Shown here one piece after another: positions 46,449 to 59,060 of a stretch of DNA of 64,000 nt (position 1 is the stretch's first letter; the number at the start of each line of letters is the position of its first letter). Source of the stretch: Neckera pumila (Eukaryota; Streptophyta; Bryopsida; Hypnales; Neckeraceae); contig OZ018408.1 in NCBI GenBank assembly GCA_963969595.1, positions 14,567,823 through 14,631,822 on the forward strand, given 5' to 3'. The notes beneath the pieces are model-generated. The model saw only the letters and a list, made by a program, of their open reading frames with translations, searched no databases and was not told the DNA's origin. A program made the translations under genes and the position numbers.

Positions 46449-46633
46449 TAGTAGAACCTCCCAAAGTAATCCTCTTTAAACTAATAAAGTGTTGTCAGGA
46501 AGTATTGATTACCGGTCCCAAATTTAACAATATGAACCACATACAAACATCATGATCCTCCCTAATGTAATAACCTCTCTAACTTGATGTATCAAATTGG
46601 TCCCAACTCTATTAGCTTAGAGAGGCGCTACTA
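46449..46633. mobile_element. pogo/Tc1-mariner-type MITE, 185 bp
   Basis: The ends TAGTAGAACCTCCCA and, reverse-complemented, TAGTAGCGCCTCTCTA are flanked by TA. Internal ACCTCTCTAACTTGAT echoes the 27.3-kb element's ACCTCTCTAACCTGAT. Shorter and more diverged than that element. Confidence 0.65.
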
Positions 46634-46885
46634 TATATAGCCATGTTAAATCGAGCTATAATATGGACATATTAAAGAATTCGTTCTTGCCATGTAATGA
46701 AAATCTTATGTGTGCCAAATAAAATAAAATGAAATAGAAACTACTATATAGAAGCACAACTTTATGTTCTTCTTTGACTTCGACAATAAGGGGTCAATTC
46801 TTCATGGCTTAGACTAGCTACCAACATTGTGGTAGTTCAAAATTTTAAAAATGCTTGTTGAAATAAATTTCAATGTATGCCAAAA

Positions 46886-46979
46886 ATATATATCTATATA
46901 TATCTATATATATATCTATATATATCTATATATATATCTATATATATCTATATATATATCTATATATATATATATATAT

Positions 46980-47050
<71 letters not shown>

Positions 47051-47080
47051 TACATACATACACATACATATACATATACA
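46886..47080. repeat. TA / CTATATAT microsatellite
   Basis: About 190 bases of (TA)n interspersed with CTATATAT units, ending in CATA/CACATA repeats. Frames crossing it (Tyr-Ile repeats) are artefacts of the repeat. Confidence 0.95.
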
Positions 47081-47081
47081 G

Positions 47082-47820
47082 TAAAAATGAATTAGAAAAT
47101 GTAATTTATCAAAGGATATTAAAAATTTATTACATTATATACGCATGAGCATAGAGTGTGATTTGTGTGTGAGGTAGGGTGAGTGGATACATGGAAAGGC
47201 ATACTGTGTTCCATCTAGAATCTACTATCCATGCTTTTGATCCTTCTGATTTACAAGGTTTGGAAAACACTTAAATTTGTAATAGAATATTATTTTTCAA
47301 CTAATTTTAGATTTTCATTAAAAGAGATTATGTTATGGATCAATGAATAGAAATGATTTACATGGTCAAATATAAAAGAGTATTTATGAATAATTTTCAA
47401 ATCAGTTTTAAATCATATTCTTTTTATGAAATACTATCCAAAGTAGTAGAAATAATTTCAATCCCCGATGCCCCAAAACGCTATGACCAAATCTCTTGGG
47501 AAATGATGATTGAAGCATTATTGAGACTATGTGGTTCCACAAATTTTCTTTATTTCTAAAATTTATTATCCCCAATGACCTATGCAACCATTTTATAGAT
47601 GCAACTCAAAAAAAAATGAACATTGCTTCGGCGGTTTGACAACAAATGGCTCCAATCATATGTTGAGAGAACTCATCTTTTGATGAGCTGGACACATGCT
47701 CACCCTAAGATGGATACTTCAACTAGAGTAGCAAGGATTCTCCTAGGGCTGTGGTTTTCCTTTGCTTGCTATTGGGATCCTTCTTTGGTATTGCTCTCTC
47801 TCTCACCTATGCTATTTTAC
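47082..47820. other. Unassigned interval
   Basis: Several short plus-strand frames but nothing recognisable. The later part (47,620-47,820) may be body sequence of the retroposon that ends at 47,957. Confidence 0.4.
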
Positions 47821-47957
47821 GTTAAAAAGTTGTTAGAAAATGTTTTTGAAAATGAAAAAATCTTTGCTAAGGACATGGTCCTTTGGTTCTGTATACTTGT
47901 TCCTTTATTAAAGGAATTTGTCCATGTGTTTCAAGAAAAAAGAAAAAAAAGAAAAAA
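47821..47957 (+). mobile_element. Non-LTR retroposon tail, A-rich
   Basis: Shares its 3' end (GGTCCTTTGGTTCTGTATAC to GTCCATGTGTTTCAAG) with 27,771-27,840, followed by an A-rich tail from about 47,936. A second copy with a different upstream sequence supports a shared 3' family end. Confidence 0.7.
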
Positions 47958-48220
47958 TGGATATTATTTTTTGGAGGGAAAAAAATTCTTTTTACAAATT
48001 GAAATTTTCTATGTACAAAAATTGAAGTATTTTAAATAGTGTGTTGTTCATTGAAATTGCTATTGTTGACCTTTGGTTTATGAAAAAATAGACACTAAAG
48101 ACAAATATTATTAAAAAAAAAAGAGCAAAAAGTCTTAAACGGGACACTACATATTTGTTGTCTCTCTCATCTGATACCCGGAGGTTTTACGCACAATCTA
48201 AAAACGGACCTTGAGGGACT

Positions 48221-48595
48221 AAGGGCCAGTATCCGACCCAAAGTGGAGCTCCGAGCGCCAAACTGGGGGCACTGCTTCAGGTCGGATGGATGCTTCCACA
48301 TGTGCACCAGAGCTCCAAACAAAAAATCCACTTTTTTGGTAATGTTTGGAATTAAGTGGCATGTGGCAACCAATGAATGATGGGAGACAATAAGACAAGT
48401 GAAGGATACTTTTAGAAAAATAGTAAGTCAGATTGATGGGGGAAGAGATCGGGCTTGCGAGTCCTATAATCAAGGTGGGTTGAGAAAGGTCGTGCCCGGA
48501 GCTCCACATCGAAGATCCGGTTCCCAATTTCGCCATGCGAACCTCCCCGGGCCCCGTTGGAGGTCCGGTCGGGTCCAGCATGCGAACAGGCCCTT
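48221..48595. mobile_element. Inverted-repeat element of about 375 bp
   Basis: Terminal AAGGGCCAGT and, reverse-complemented, AAGGGCCTGT. Inside these, GTGGAGCTCCG (48,243-48,253) and CGGAGCTCCAC (48,497-48,507) are exact inverted words. AAGGGCC-type ends recall hAT MITEs, but I see no 8-bp target duplication. GC-rich compared with the flanks. It lies about 1.2 kb upstream of the kinesin start. Confidence 0.45.
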
Positions 48596-48599
48596 GGCT

Positions 48600-49756
48600 C
48601 CGGGCATCAACCGTCTATTTGCGGACTGCTGTAGGATGACCCGGACAACGTCTTCGTTCCGGACGTTGAACGCCCTCCTCGAGGCAAATTCAAATTTCTG
48701 GTCCCACTTTCAAATTTCTGGCCTTTAGAATTGCGACATACGAGTACGCAGCGGGACGGAACAATCTCCCAACGATATTTGCGTGCCATTGGGCCATTCC
48801 TGTTTTCGCTCTGTTGTTTTCCCACCGCATTTTGATCGGAGACAGGATTGGAGTCAGGTTGCTTGGCTTTTGTTGCGAGGCGCATTGAAGAGACCCGTTG
48901 CGGATGGGCTGCGGAGGAAGAGGTTGGCGAAGAATAAATTGAATTTGTGTTGGTAAGATTTCGATTCTTGTGATAAGTTTACAGAGCAACATCTTGCGTA
49001 CAAATTGGGTAAATTTTTTTTTCTGGATGACAAGCTCAAAATATGGGTTTTGTAGAAGTTTTCGCTGGGCGGCGTTGTTCTCGCAGAATGGCTCCCAGAA
49101 GTTCTTTCTTGTTACATCATTTCTTCTCGTCTCAGAAGGTTGAGTTGCAACAATCGAAGTTGGGAAAACTGATGGAGGGATTAGTATTTACCATCAGTTC
49201 ACAATGGTTGGAGCTTGCCTGACGCCTCGCGGAATTAGTGGCGTTCTAGGTTGAAGATCGTGTCGTTCGTTTGGGTTGAGCTGGACTGTCACCTTGTAAA
49301 GGCATTAGAAAATCTCATTTCTTTGCTCGTAAATATTAGGATTTGAAATGTACTCCAACGTGAAGATGCAGGTCTCGTTGTTGGTTTTTCGCTGTAGATG
49401 TCTCTAACAGACACCAGGAACAAACTCGTCACTTTGACATTTTACGTCCATCGTGTTGACTAGGTTTTCCGTATTTGACATACAGAGCTCAATTATCTCT
49501 AATTTCAGGTTTGTGTTTTTAGCGTACATTGTGGCAATGGTTCGTCAATCACATTTTGTAGTGGAGGTGTAAATTCATTGATTTTAGGAAGTAAGGACGG
49601 TGGTAGAGTATCTAAAAACATGTAGGCAGTCCAATCGTCACTCTTGTCGCTCGCCCTTGGGTACCATATGTGATACTTGTCTTCATTTGTTCATGTTTTC
49701 AGCTTTGTGATCCTCCAGCTGCAGAGTGAAGGAATCAAGAAAGCAAGCATTTGAGA
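48600..49756. other. Presumed promoter and 5' leader of the kinesin gene
   Basis: Balanced base composition and no repeat family. A splice-acceptor-like TGTTTTCAG ends near 49,701, followed by purine-rich leader sequence, which suggests a 5' untranslated intron. No clear TATA box was identified. Confidence 0.4.
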
Positions 49757-49810
49757 ATGAAGGTGGTTCCAATCGAACAGGTTGACAGGACGAGAATTCT
49801 ATCACAGTAA
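49757..49810 (+). promoter_or_regulatory. Upstream ORF, 17 codons, in the kinesin leader
   Basis: ATG at 49,757 opens a 17-codon frame (MKVVPIEQVDRTRILSQ) that stops 18 bases before the kinesin ATG. If the leader is transcribed as inferred, this would reduce initiation at the main start. The peptide has no recognised family. Confidence 0.45.
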
Positions 49811-49828
49811 AGTGGAAAAGGAGCAATC

Positions 49829-52800
49829 ATGGAGAAGATTTGTGTGGCCATTAGGGTGAGGCCGCCAACAAAACTGAACTCCGTCCGAGGCCATCATTGG
49901 AAGGTGTTGGACAATTCAATCTCGTTGCTAACTGGAGCTGGCTCAATCGTCTCGGGTCATACATTTGCATTTGGTGCGCTTTCTTCACAATTCAATCTTG
50001 TTATTGATTCATCAGAAACAATCATCTGCCTGTTGCTAGAGACAGTCCTTGACCAACGCCTTCACATTATTCAATATTGCATCCGTTTAACTTCGTTTCA
50101 TTTTCGTGTGGGGCCTGGCCTTTTTGGTCTGATGCTGGATACAGATGAGGATGATTGAAATATTCTTATCTGCATGTGGTTATGAGGACAGATACAATTT
50201 TTGGAGCTGATGCGAAGAATATCAACATCTATGAAGAGCATGCGAAGGATGTTGTTCTATCTGCTGTTGCCGGGTTCAATGGTGTGTCTTTAACCCGAGT
50301 TAATAATCTGCGGATAATGTGGTCTACTGTATGAGTTTGTAACTAGAAGGATATTGCTTGTTTTTACCGTGTAGCAAAAGTACTATGTGCTGCGGCAGAG
50401 GCCGGCCTTCCTAGGGCTCACCAACAACCTTGTCGTTTAGGGATTAGCTACGTAGAGACCCTTCCTAATTCCATTGCAATTTGCATCATAACAGGGACAG
50501 TTTTTGCGTATGGGCAAACAAGTAGTGGGAAAACATATACCATGCGAGGCTCAGATTCTGAGCCTGGAATTACTCGCCTAGCCGTCACTGAAATCTTTCG
50601 CCATGTCCAACAGGTAAGAGGCATTTGCACCAACCTCCATATTGACAATGCTCATTGAAATTCAGTGCTTGGCCGCGTTTGTTGTCTCTTCAATCAACCT
50701 TTCTAATACACTGCATACTGAGGTGCTCCGTTTGTTTCTCAGGCGTCAGACAGAGAGTACCTCATCCGTGTATCTTACATGGAAATTTACAATGAGGAAA
50801 TCAAAGATCTATTTGCTCCTGACAGTCGGAAGTTGCAAATTCACGAGAATCTGGAGGTAAGTTTTCCTACTACAGTTGTACAGCAGTTATACAGCAGTTA
50901 TATAGCATGATCTATTGAGTTTCTAATTCAGGATTACCTTTGACGCAACCGATTGTGTTTGCAGAAGGGTGTTTTCGTAGCAGGCTTAAGAGAGGAAATT
51001 GTCGACAGTGTCGAACAGGTGCTTGGACTTCTGGAGGCTGGAGAAGGTAAAGTATGCTTGAGATTGTCTTCGTTCATGTTCTTCTACTGTGGTAGTTTCA
51101 CTAACGCTCACGAGGAGTCTTATTCTTGTTTACTGTCTCATTTTTATATATCTGAGACCTCTTTTTGCAAGAGCTGGTTGGGCTTTATCCTTTACTCGAG
51201 CTGATGATGATTTAGCCAGTGACCTCTTTTGCCTAGTTATCAAAGTCGTTTACCAACATGTTCATGAGACTCGTCCAATCCTTGTAGATTTGACTGGAGA
51301 GCTTTTCATTTGGAAAGATCAAACATTATCTGCTTCAAGTTGTCTTCTTCTCTTCAGATGATTGACCTTTAAATGCTCGATGTGCAGCTCAACGGCATTT
51401 TGGAGAAACCAACATGAATCTTTACAGTAGTCGTTCTCACAGCATATTCCGTATGGTGAGTTGAGTTGGGCATGATGTTGTGTTTTTAAATGTTCGATTA
51501 CCTATACTCCGCAGAGATTGGTTGAGCATGCTCTATTTTACGATGTTCTAGTCTAGCATTAGGTTTCAAATTGCACAGCATCCCTGGATCTAGCTTAGGC
51601 GAAATAGTTTGTTCCTTGAACACGTCGCAGCCCACTGACTTCCGTGTCTCACTTATCCAGGTGATTGAGAGCAGAAGCAAAAGTCATGGTGGAAAGGAAT
51701 CTGACGTAGATGCTGTTCGTGTGTCCGAATTGGTGAGATAATCTCCTTCAATATGCATTATCTTGTATTACAGTAAAGAAGGAGGATGTACTTCAAAGAT
51801 TAATTTGTATGTGATTTCAAACTCTGATACTTGATCTTTTGATGTAGATCATATCCTATTATGACTCTGTGCTAAATTGTTGTGGATGATACACGTACTA
51901 CATCTTGATTACCAAGGTTATTGTGTGCATCCCATTTTCATTCTCGGAGCGCATGTTTGTTTTGTAGAACTTGGTGGACCTTGCTGGCTCAGAAAGGATT
52001 GCAAAGACAGGAGCAGGAGGTGTTCGCTTGAAGGAGGGAGGCCACATCAACAAAAGTTTAATGTGTCTTGGAAACGTTATCAACAAGCTCTGCGAGGGTG
52101 GTACGAAGCAAGGGTTAGTCAAACACTGAGTTGCTGTTTAGAAAATGATTTCGTTAGCCTGCCCGTATCCAGGACCAGACCTTAGTACGCTGCCTTGATG
52201 AGAACCATTGTTGGGTTGTTTATTTGGGGTAATAACTAGTGCCTGTCATATATTTCTGTTGAGTATATTAATCGTGACTTTTGTTTCGGTTTTCATTACA
52301 GAGCTCACATCCCATATCGAGATAGTAAGCTTACTCGTATTCTCCAAACGGCACTCGGTGGCAATGCTCGAACTGCAATCATATGTACTATGACTCCTCA
52401 TGAGGTGAATTTATATGCTGCCGATCTCTCTGAATTTAGAAATTATTTTGCTTTCGCTTCAGAGCCGAGACACAAATCTCTAGGGAGAAAGTTGATACAG
52501 TATCATGCCCCTATCATGTTACCCTGTCTGTACACGCCGGCAGTGGTGGTAATCTAATCATGTTGTGTCACTCCTTGTTGTAGAGTTCACTTCCACTTCT
52601 CCTTTTGTACTACTTTCCGATTTGTTTAAATCGATTGTTGGACATATAGGTGAAATTGGATTTTATTTTATTTCGTTTTTCATGTCAGCTTAATGCAATG
52701 TTGAATTCAATGTGGTTGCAGGAACAAATAGACGAAAGTCGAGGGACCTTGCAGTTTGCGAGCAGGGCTAAGCGCGTAACCAATTGTGCTCAAGTGAATG

Positions 52801-55800
52801 AGGTAATACGAGTTGTTTTTCTAAAACGGCGAGGTACAACGTCAGTTTATTGATGGGCGAGTTCAATTTTGAAGCAGATATGCACATCAAATAGTGACGA
52901 GAACCTAACTTACACAGGAAAGTAGGGACTGTGAGTCTTCATCTGAAAAGTGCTCAAGCCTAACCTTCTACTAGTACTGTGTTGCAGACTATAACAGATG
53001 CAGCTCTTTTGAAGCGGCAAAAGAAGGAGATTGAGGGTCTTCTCCAGAAGTTGCAGGTTTTAAACACCAATAGTATGCTGGCTTTGAAGCTTGTTTTTCT
53101 ACTAGACATGCTCTTGAACATTCCATTGCTTGTTCCAAATCTTCAAACAATACATCTGAGATAGATCGATATTGAATCTAGACTCTTGATTTTTAGTGCG
53201 ATGCAAGCAAAATTCTGAAACTTGAGGTGAGCTTGTTTTAGGCCTGGAAAGCTAATCTATCGACAAGGCTCAGTGTACTAAATGCACTCTTGGGGATCAA
53301 TTTTGTTTTAGGGGCAAGGGTCAAAGCCTTCGGATGACTTGGAAAAGGAGATCAAGCGTCTGCGGAATGACTTGCTGAAGGTTAGTGCTCTTGGTCGTTA
53401 TCCTAAAGTAGCCATATCATGTTACAGGGCAAGGCTTCTGTCATATTTCCTTGAATATATTTGATACTACTATGTTTAGTTTCTTAGCATAGAACATTCT
53501 GAGTTGTACCCACCAATTTGGCTATCGCTACCTTCTTATTGACGATTCAGGTGTACTTGGTCTCTCTTAGACTGAATTGGAGAGAGAAAAATTGGAGTCT
53601 GAGCTGCTAGAAGAGAAGAAAGCTCTGAACAACAAATTAAAAGAGCAGGAGAGAAAGATTAATAATCTCAGCACCATGGTCATCAGCTCAGCTGGGGACG
53701 ACTTCAACCAGCCCCATCATAAGGTACTTCGTCACTTTCTTGGAGAGGCTCATTCTTAGGCTCACAATCAGATGCATTGCTCGTTTAAGCTATCCTTATT
53801 AAATCTGAACTTAACATATATCATAGGTCTATATTCAACTTTGCGTACTCTGCTCACCTGCAGTCTCTTTCTTCAAAATGGGGAAATCTTTTGATTAATA
53901 TAGTCTTGGAATTTGGATGCAGTTTCCGAAACAGGGTTGCGGTTCTGAAGTTTCTATATCAGGTCACTTGTGTTAGCTGTCCTGATGCTCTGTTTTTTTA
54001 TATCGATGGCAGGGAATTAGAAGGGAAACATGGTGTCCACGCCCAATTACGTCCGACGTAGAAATTCAGGTGAACTTTTGGAAACAACTGCATGGTAAAG
54101 CATGGTAAAGCTGCATGTCCTGTTATGAGGTTGAATATAGCTATCACACGTTGGCACCCATTTTGTAACAGAGAATGAAGAGGCCTTCACCAGAGTTCGA
54201 ACCGCCTCCAAGCTTTCTTGGAAGTTCCGTGTCCGTGTCTCTTCGGAGGAGCAACAATCTTGGTCTTCCACCTGCTTTTGGAACCTTGATTGAAGAAGAA
54301 AAAGATTCTTGGGGGACTTCAGACGGTCTTGACAGGTCACCTACACCTGCAGACTTTGAAAACATTGCAGATGAAGACACTTGGGCGACTTTAAATAGCG
54401 GACACCTCAACGTGGATCTCTTTAATGATCGTTCCGACGGAAAGGCAATGTCCTCCTCAGTCGCTAGTGAGGATTCAAGGAGTATTTTGGTTAGTATTAC
54501 TTCTACATTTGTTTACGATGTGCTACTGTTTCCTTACTTTATATCAACGACTGTGGTCAGACGAGCAGATCTATTGATGGCTGGAGTGCTGCTCAGGAGG
54601 CACCCAGTGTATGTTCTCAGGAGAGAATGTGTCAAGTCGTGTGCATTTCTTGTGTCAAGTCGTGATGCCTTACTGAGCAGCACTCATCCACTTGTTTCAG
54701 TATCAAATACAACTATGCAAGAGTTAGACCCATTTTTCTGAATGGTTTTGGACCTGAATTTTGAATTTCAATATTTTTCTTCATTGGTACAACTTGTTAG
54801 GGTTTTCGTCAACTCTAACCCAACCTCCTCTATTCTACTGTAGTGATGTAGTTTTATCACTAACAGAGCCTACGTCATTGTGAGTTGGCAGCTCGAACGT
54901 CAGCTGAGGGAGCTCCGAGCACAGTTTGAGGAGTTGCAGACGGCCTTTAAGAACAAGGACCTTGAGGTTGTAACCTTATAATCCCTTTTAAATAATACAA
55001 ATTGTAGTAGAGGACGTAGGCCTTTTTGAAAATCTGGTCGTTAGCTTCGGCTTAAGCTAGAGCTCTAATGTTGTTGAACCTCTTCAAACTTCTTCATTAT
55101 TAGAGACCTTACTGCCTAGTGAAGGAGATTGCAGTTCAGGTTATGTGAGCAAAGGTTCCAGAGTATGATCTTGCCCTCTATTCTGTGGTTGCGTTGACCC
55201 TCCCACTTCCAACGACGAAGCCACTTGTACCAACGCACACAAAAAATTCTCACGCAGGAAATAAATCGCCCCAGTCAAATATTTATAACTGAGATAGTTC
55301 ACCTCGACGGATCTTATTCTATTGCTCACCCTTGTGCCTTTTTGTCTTGTACAGCATCAACAGCAGCTTGAGACGTCTCTTGAGGAAGCTTGCAAATACA
55401 AGGAGCAAGCGGATTTACTTTCCCTAGAGAAAGTCAAGGTTGAGGTAAAACCTGCATGGCTTTCTGGAGATGAAGCAAATGAATGAGGCCATATTTCTGG
55501 ACCTTCTCTGATTTTATCTTAATATTGCCTATGTATGCTGCAGGAAGCTCTGGCTCAGACGGAAGCTCAAACGCGATTTCCAGCTCTTCGGCCCGCATCC
55601 CCTGTTGTCACCGACGATTATTATGTCAAGAAGTTGGAGGAGCTGGTTATTGAGATGGAGACTGAGCAGAAAAACAGCAAGCAGGAAAATGCACGCGTAC
55701 AAGAAGAGGTTCAGATTCTTCGAGAGCAACTTCTCAGTGCCAACACATCTCTTCAAAAAGAGTGTCGTCTTCAAACAGAGCTGGAACAGGAGATCATATT

Positions 55801-56248
55801 GCTGAGGGAGAGGTTGAACTCACCGAATGGACTCATGCAAGCTTCAATTCATGAATGCGGTTATGCTAAAGACACACTGCTTGAAACACGAGCTGAAGGA
55901 GTTCCAAACCAGGAATCGCTACAAGTCAGTGAAATCCCCTCTTCTGAGAAATCTGGGTCAGAAGATGTCTCCTCCGGGACTATTCAAAGATCTTCGGCAC
56001 TAAATAGCTCCATCCTGGACCAACAGCTAGATATTGTGCAAACAGAGAAGGACAGAATCTCTGACATTTGGATGGAGCAAATGACTGCTAACGAAGCCGC
56101 TACCCGGTCTGAGAAGCTTTGGTTAGCCAACGAACTCCAAGATTACATCGGTGCCCTGGCTATCCAGGACGAGGTTGTCTCTGCTATTTGCTTGGGGATC
56201 AAAGAATTTGAAGCAGACATTGAAAACAGGAGGCGTCTTATCTGTTGA
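49829..56248 (+). CDS. Kinesin-7 motor protein, KIN-7N-like, 19 exons
   Basis: Plus-end-type microtubule motor, 861 residues when spliced. Exons: 49,829-49,973; 50,192-50,281; 50,495-50,613; 50,743-50,856; 50,965-51,046; 51,388-51,455; 51,661-51,732; 51,968-52,113; 52,302-52,404; 52,722-52,802; 52,988-53,056; 53,197-53,226; 53,312-53,380; 53,571-53,723; 54,013-54,069; 54,172-54,489; 54,892-54,966; 55,355-55,444; 55,544-56,248. All introns have GT..AG and phases agree. The N-terminal motor starts [13 protein letters not shown] and has the P-loop GQTSSGKT (85-92), switch I NLYSSRSH (194-201) and switch II DLAGSE (234-239), ending near 340. A coiled coil follows (about 341-447 and 573-720), then a C-terminal block ([20 protein letters not shown]). 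The start and motor follow the plant KIN-7N (At1g59540-like) pattern. No breaks, so probably functional. The 30-base exon 12 is the least certain. Confidence 0.93.
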
Positions 56249-56810
56249 TGAATTGGATATCCCCTGGACCAACATTTGCAGGGACCATTGGTCAGGCGGC
56301 ATCAACTCGATTGCTTTCTCCCTGAATGTACAGTACCCAACTCCTCATCCTCAAATGTGTTTATGTGCAGGTTTGCGTCTGTTTGTTACACAAGCAAGAT
56401 GATGCCGTTGTTACGTAACCCCCATTGGGCTTGATACTTTTTAAGTGGATTGAGCCGTAGACCTCCAATATACACGACTTCAGTTCCATTTGTAACTTAC
56501 GATCATGAATCCGGCTTCCAATGCCGGAGAATCATGATTTTCATTGATAGTTAGCTACACAAATTCGTGTGGTGTACACTAGAACATTATAGAACTTTGG
56601 ATTTTTCCCAAGCGTTGTTGGCTTAACAGATAGAGCAGTACATTATGGTCATGTAGAAAATAGTTTGTGAATTCGGACCTTTAATCTTATTTGTGATATA
56701 AACTGACTGTGGTGCATTCTTAATTGATTGATCCTTTTCACTAGACCTTTCTCACAGTTTTGTCTCTGATGTTTCTGTACAGAACGCTTTTTGTCTGTCG
56801 GAATGAAATA
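56249..56810 (+). other. Kinesin 3' flank
   Basis: Presumed 3' untranslated region and downstream DNA. No further coding sequence recognised and no definite poly-A signal chosen. Confidence 0.4.
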
Positions 56811-56814
56811 ACCA

Positions 56815-56970
56815 CACTGAATAGGGGTATTAAGGGGACCCATACTAATTAATCAACATCCCACACTAAATAAATATCTACCATGGGTTGTACATCTTAT
56901 CTTGATTATGTACAGTTTCTAAAGATAGGTCCCTCTAATTATTTGGCCCCCCTAATACCCCTATTCAGTG
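56815..56970. mobile_element. MITE with 23-bp inverted ends, 156 bp
   Basis: CACTGAATAGGGGTATTAAG at the left and, reverse-complemented at the right, CACTGAATAGGGGTATTAGG; the repeat extends to 23 bases with one mismatch. CA adjoins both ends, a possible short target duplication. Non-coding. It lies 570 bases beyond the kinesin stop codon. Confidence 0.8.
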
Positions 56971-57438
56971 CAGTTACTGTGCTCTACAGTACAGTACAGA
57001 TGAACTGTTTGAATATCCAAAAGGCTTTGCTACAGACATTCTTTACAAAAAATAGTATTTCTGAACGTGGGACCACCATCAGGAACTTCAGGGCTTGCAA
57101 GTTTAGTGCCATGATGGTGCACTGGAATGCTATTAAGATAATTTGGTGCTAGCCCCTATACTAACTTTGATAGGATAAAATGACACCATAATCTCTTCTT
57201 TACTATCACATGCACCATCATAGCACCATATCTGCCAGGACCAATTTTTCTGATGACATTCTTCTTGCATCTGTCTCTCCATGGCCTAGCACATGGTTTG
57301 CCTCATCTGCATACCTTCATTGTATACTACGATACCACCAAACAAATAGCAATATAATTGCTAAGGTAACTGCACCTTTTGTTGACCTGTTTGCAAAATT
57401 GTCTCATCAAGATTCTTATGTCTAAAACATATGTCCTA
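56971..57438. other. Short gene-free interval
   Basis: Nothing recognisable between the small MITE and the TTAA element. Confidence 0.4.
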
Positions 57439-57442
57439 TTAA

Positions 57443-58342
57443 TCCCTAAAGGCCCAAAGTCCCCTTGGGGGACACTTGGGGTTTGGGGCAAGCTCTTGTG
57501 ACCTAAAATTTTGGTCTGATTTTTGAAACTTTTTTTGAAGATAGGGAATCACATTAGCTTTCTAAAAATATTATGATTTTTTCAATTAGTGCCCGGGAGC
57601 AAAAGTTATGCTACCCGAAGTCCAAAAAGCAACTTGTCGGGTGGAAGAAAAAAACTGTAAAAAATTGTGTTTTTAAAAAATAAAAATAAATTCTCGAAGT
57701 TTATGTTTTTGTCTACATTTGAAGCTTTGATTCTATTTGGAATCAAAATGAGAAAGTTATAGACAATCTTGTTTTGGGAGCAATCTAAGCATTTTCTTAA
57801 AAAAAGAACTTATAGAGTTCATTTTTGAATGCAATTTTCAAATTTTTTCAATTTTTTTTTTGAAAAGGTTAAGTTTGTTTGCAAGAACAATCCCACCGTT
57901 GGGATTATGGTGTTTTAATTCCTCCTAAGAGCTATTAACAATTTAGTGTTTCATTTAATTTTGGACCTACTTCTATTTAACAGTTTTTTTATATGTGAAA
58001 ATCAAGTTTTGACATTCTAATATTTTTTTCTACAACTCTCAGCTCAAATTTTTTTAATCCAATGGTGTATAGTGCAAAAAAATCTACAAATGGCCATCAA
58101 ATTCATCTGAAACTACAGGCCACAGTTCAAAAACTTCTTTTTCCAACTTCAAATGCTAATATCTTCCAATCATTAGGGTGAAACTTCATGAAATCTTTAC
58201 TACATGATCTAAGACAAGTGGAGTACAAGATCCTATGGTTAGATCCTAAAAAAAAAAAAATTCTAGGTTTTGGAAGTGATCGCAGCAAAAATAGAAGTTT
58301 TCAATGGTTTTGGAGCCAGAAAATGCCTTGGGCCTTTAGGGG
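57443..58342 (+). mobile_element. TTAA MITE copy F, 900 bp
   Basis: TTAA at 57,439-57,442 and 58,343-58,346. Ends TCCCTAAAGGCCCAAAGTCC and, reverse-complemented, CCCCTAAAGGCCCAAGGC. More diverged inside than B, C and G: the CAAAACAGGGGAG word is altered. Non-coding. First repeat of this family downstream of the kinesin. Confidence 0.9.
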
Positions 58343-58834
58343 TTAACATGAGAGCGTAGGATTGATATTGGATACACCAATTTTTAGCGCTTTGAAAATT
58401 CATAATTTATTCATACGGTGTTTGATATTCAAGAAGTTTCATTCTTGACTTCTCCACAAGATCCAACAATACTTTAGCTATGGTTCAATAATGAGGACCA
58501 AACTCAAATGCATATTTTGTCAATATTAGGTGAAGTTACTCAGATAACAACCTTTGGACATGTTGCGCTTGAAGAATAATTTTGGTCCTTCTAGTATCAA
58601 AACAAAAGAACCATCAATAAATAAAAGAAATTTAGTTGTGAAGGGTCCTATCATATACAAGTGGCAATTGCAATAAAAGTCAAGGTGGAAAGTAAAGTGT
58701 GACCTAATCCATTTTGTTTCCTTAATTCCAAATTGCTAGAATCCAAAACACCTCTTTCTACCATTTGGCACTTTCATCAAAAATTTGAAAGTGAAGGCTA
58801 CAATACTTAGTTTGAAGAAAGTTTCAAGGCCATT

Positions 58835-59060
58835 AGAGTTATCCGTAAAGTACCCGAAACCAGGGTTTAAACCCCGCAGTTTTGTGAAAAAGCAGGCTTT
58901 GGGCAAAAAGTCAATATGAAAGTGGGTATCAAAATCGACCAAAAAGAAGTTTCGTCCGGATTTTGCGTGCGGGGTTGTGGTCGCTTGCGGGATAGTCCGT
59001 CGGAGGAAATTTGTCAGAAAAAGTCTCCTCCAAACTGGGGGGGACTTTACGAATAACTCT
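58835..59060. mobile_element. Inverted-repeat element of about 226 bp
   Basis: AGAGTTATCCGTAAAGTACC at the left and, reverse-complemented at the right, AGAGTTATTCGTAAAGTCCC, so about 20 bases with two mismatches. The interior is GC-richer than its flanks. Possible TA duplication, ambiguous because the terminal bases are themselves TA. No coding frame. Confidence 0.7.

Noticed and set aside
46851..47148. Open frames coding Tyr-Ile repeats
   Set aside because: They are translations of the TA/CTATATAT microsatellite.
54175..54741. 188-codon single frame in the kinesin region
   Set aside because: Its first part is kinesin exon 16; after the GT at 54,490 it is intron readthrough.
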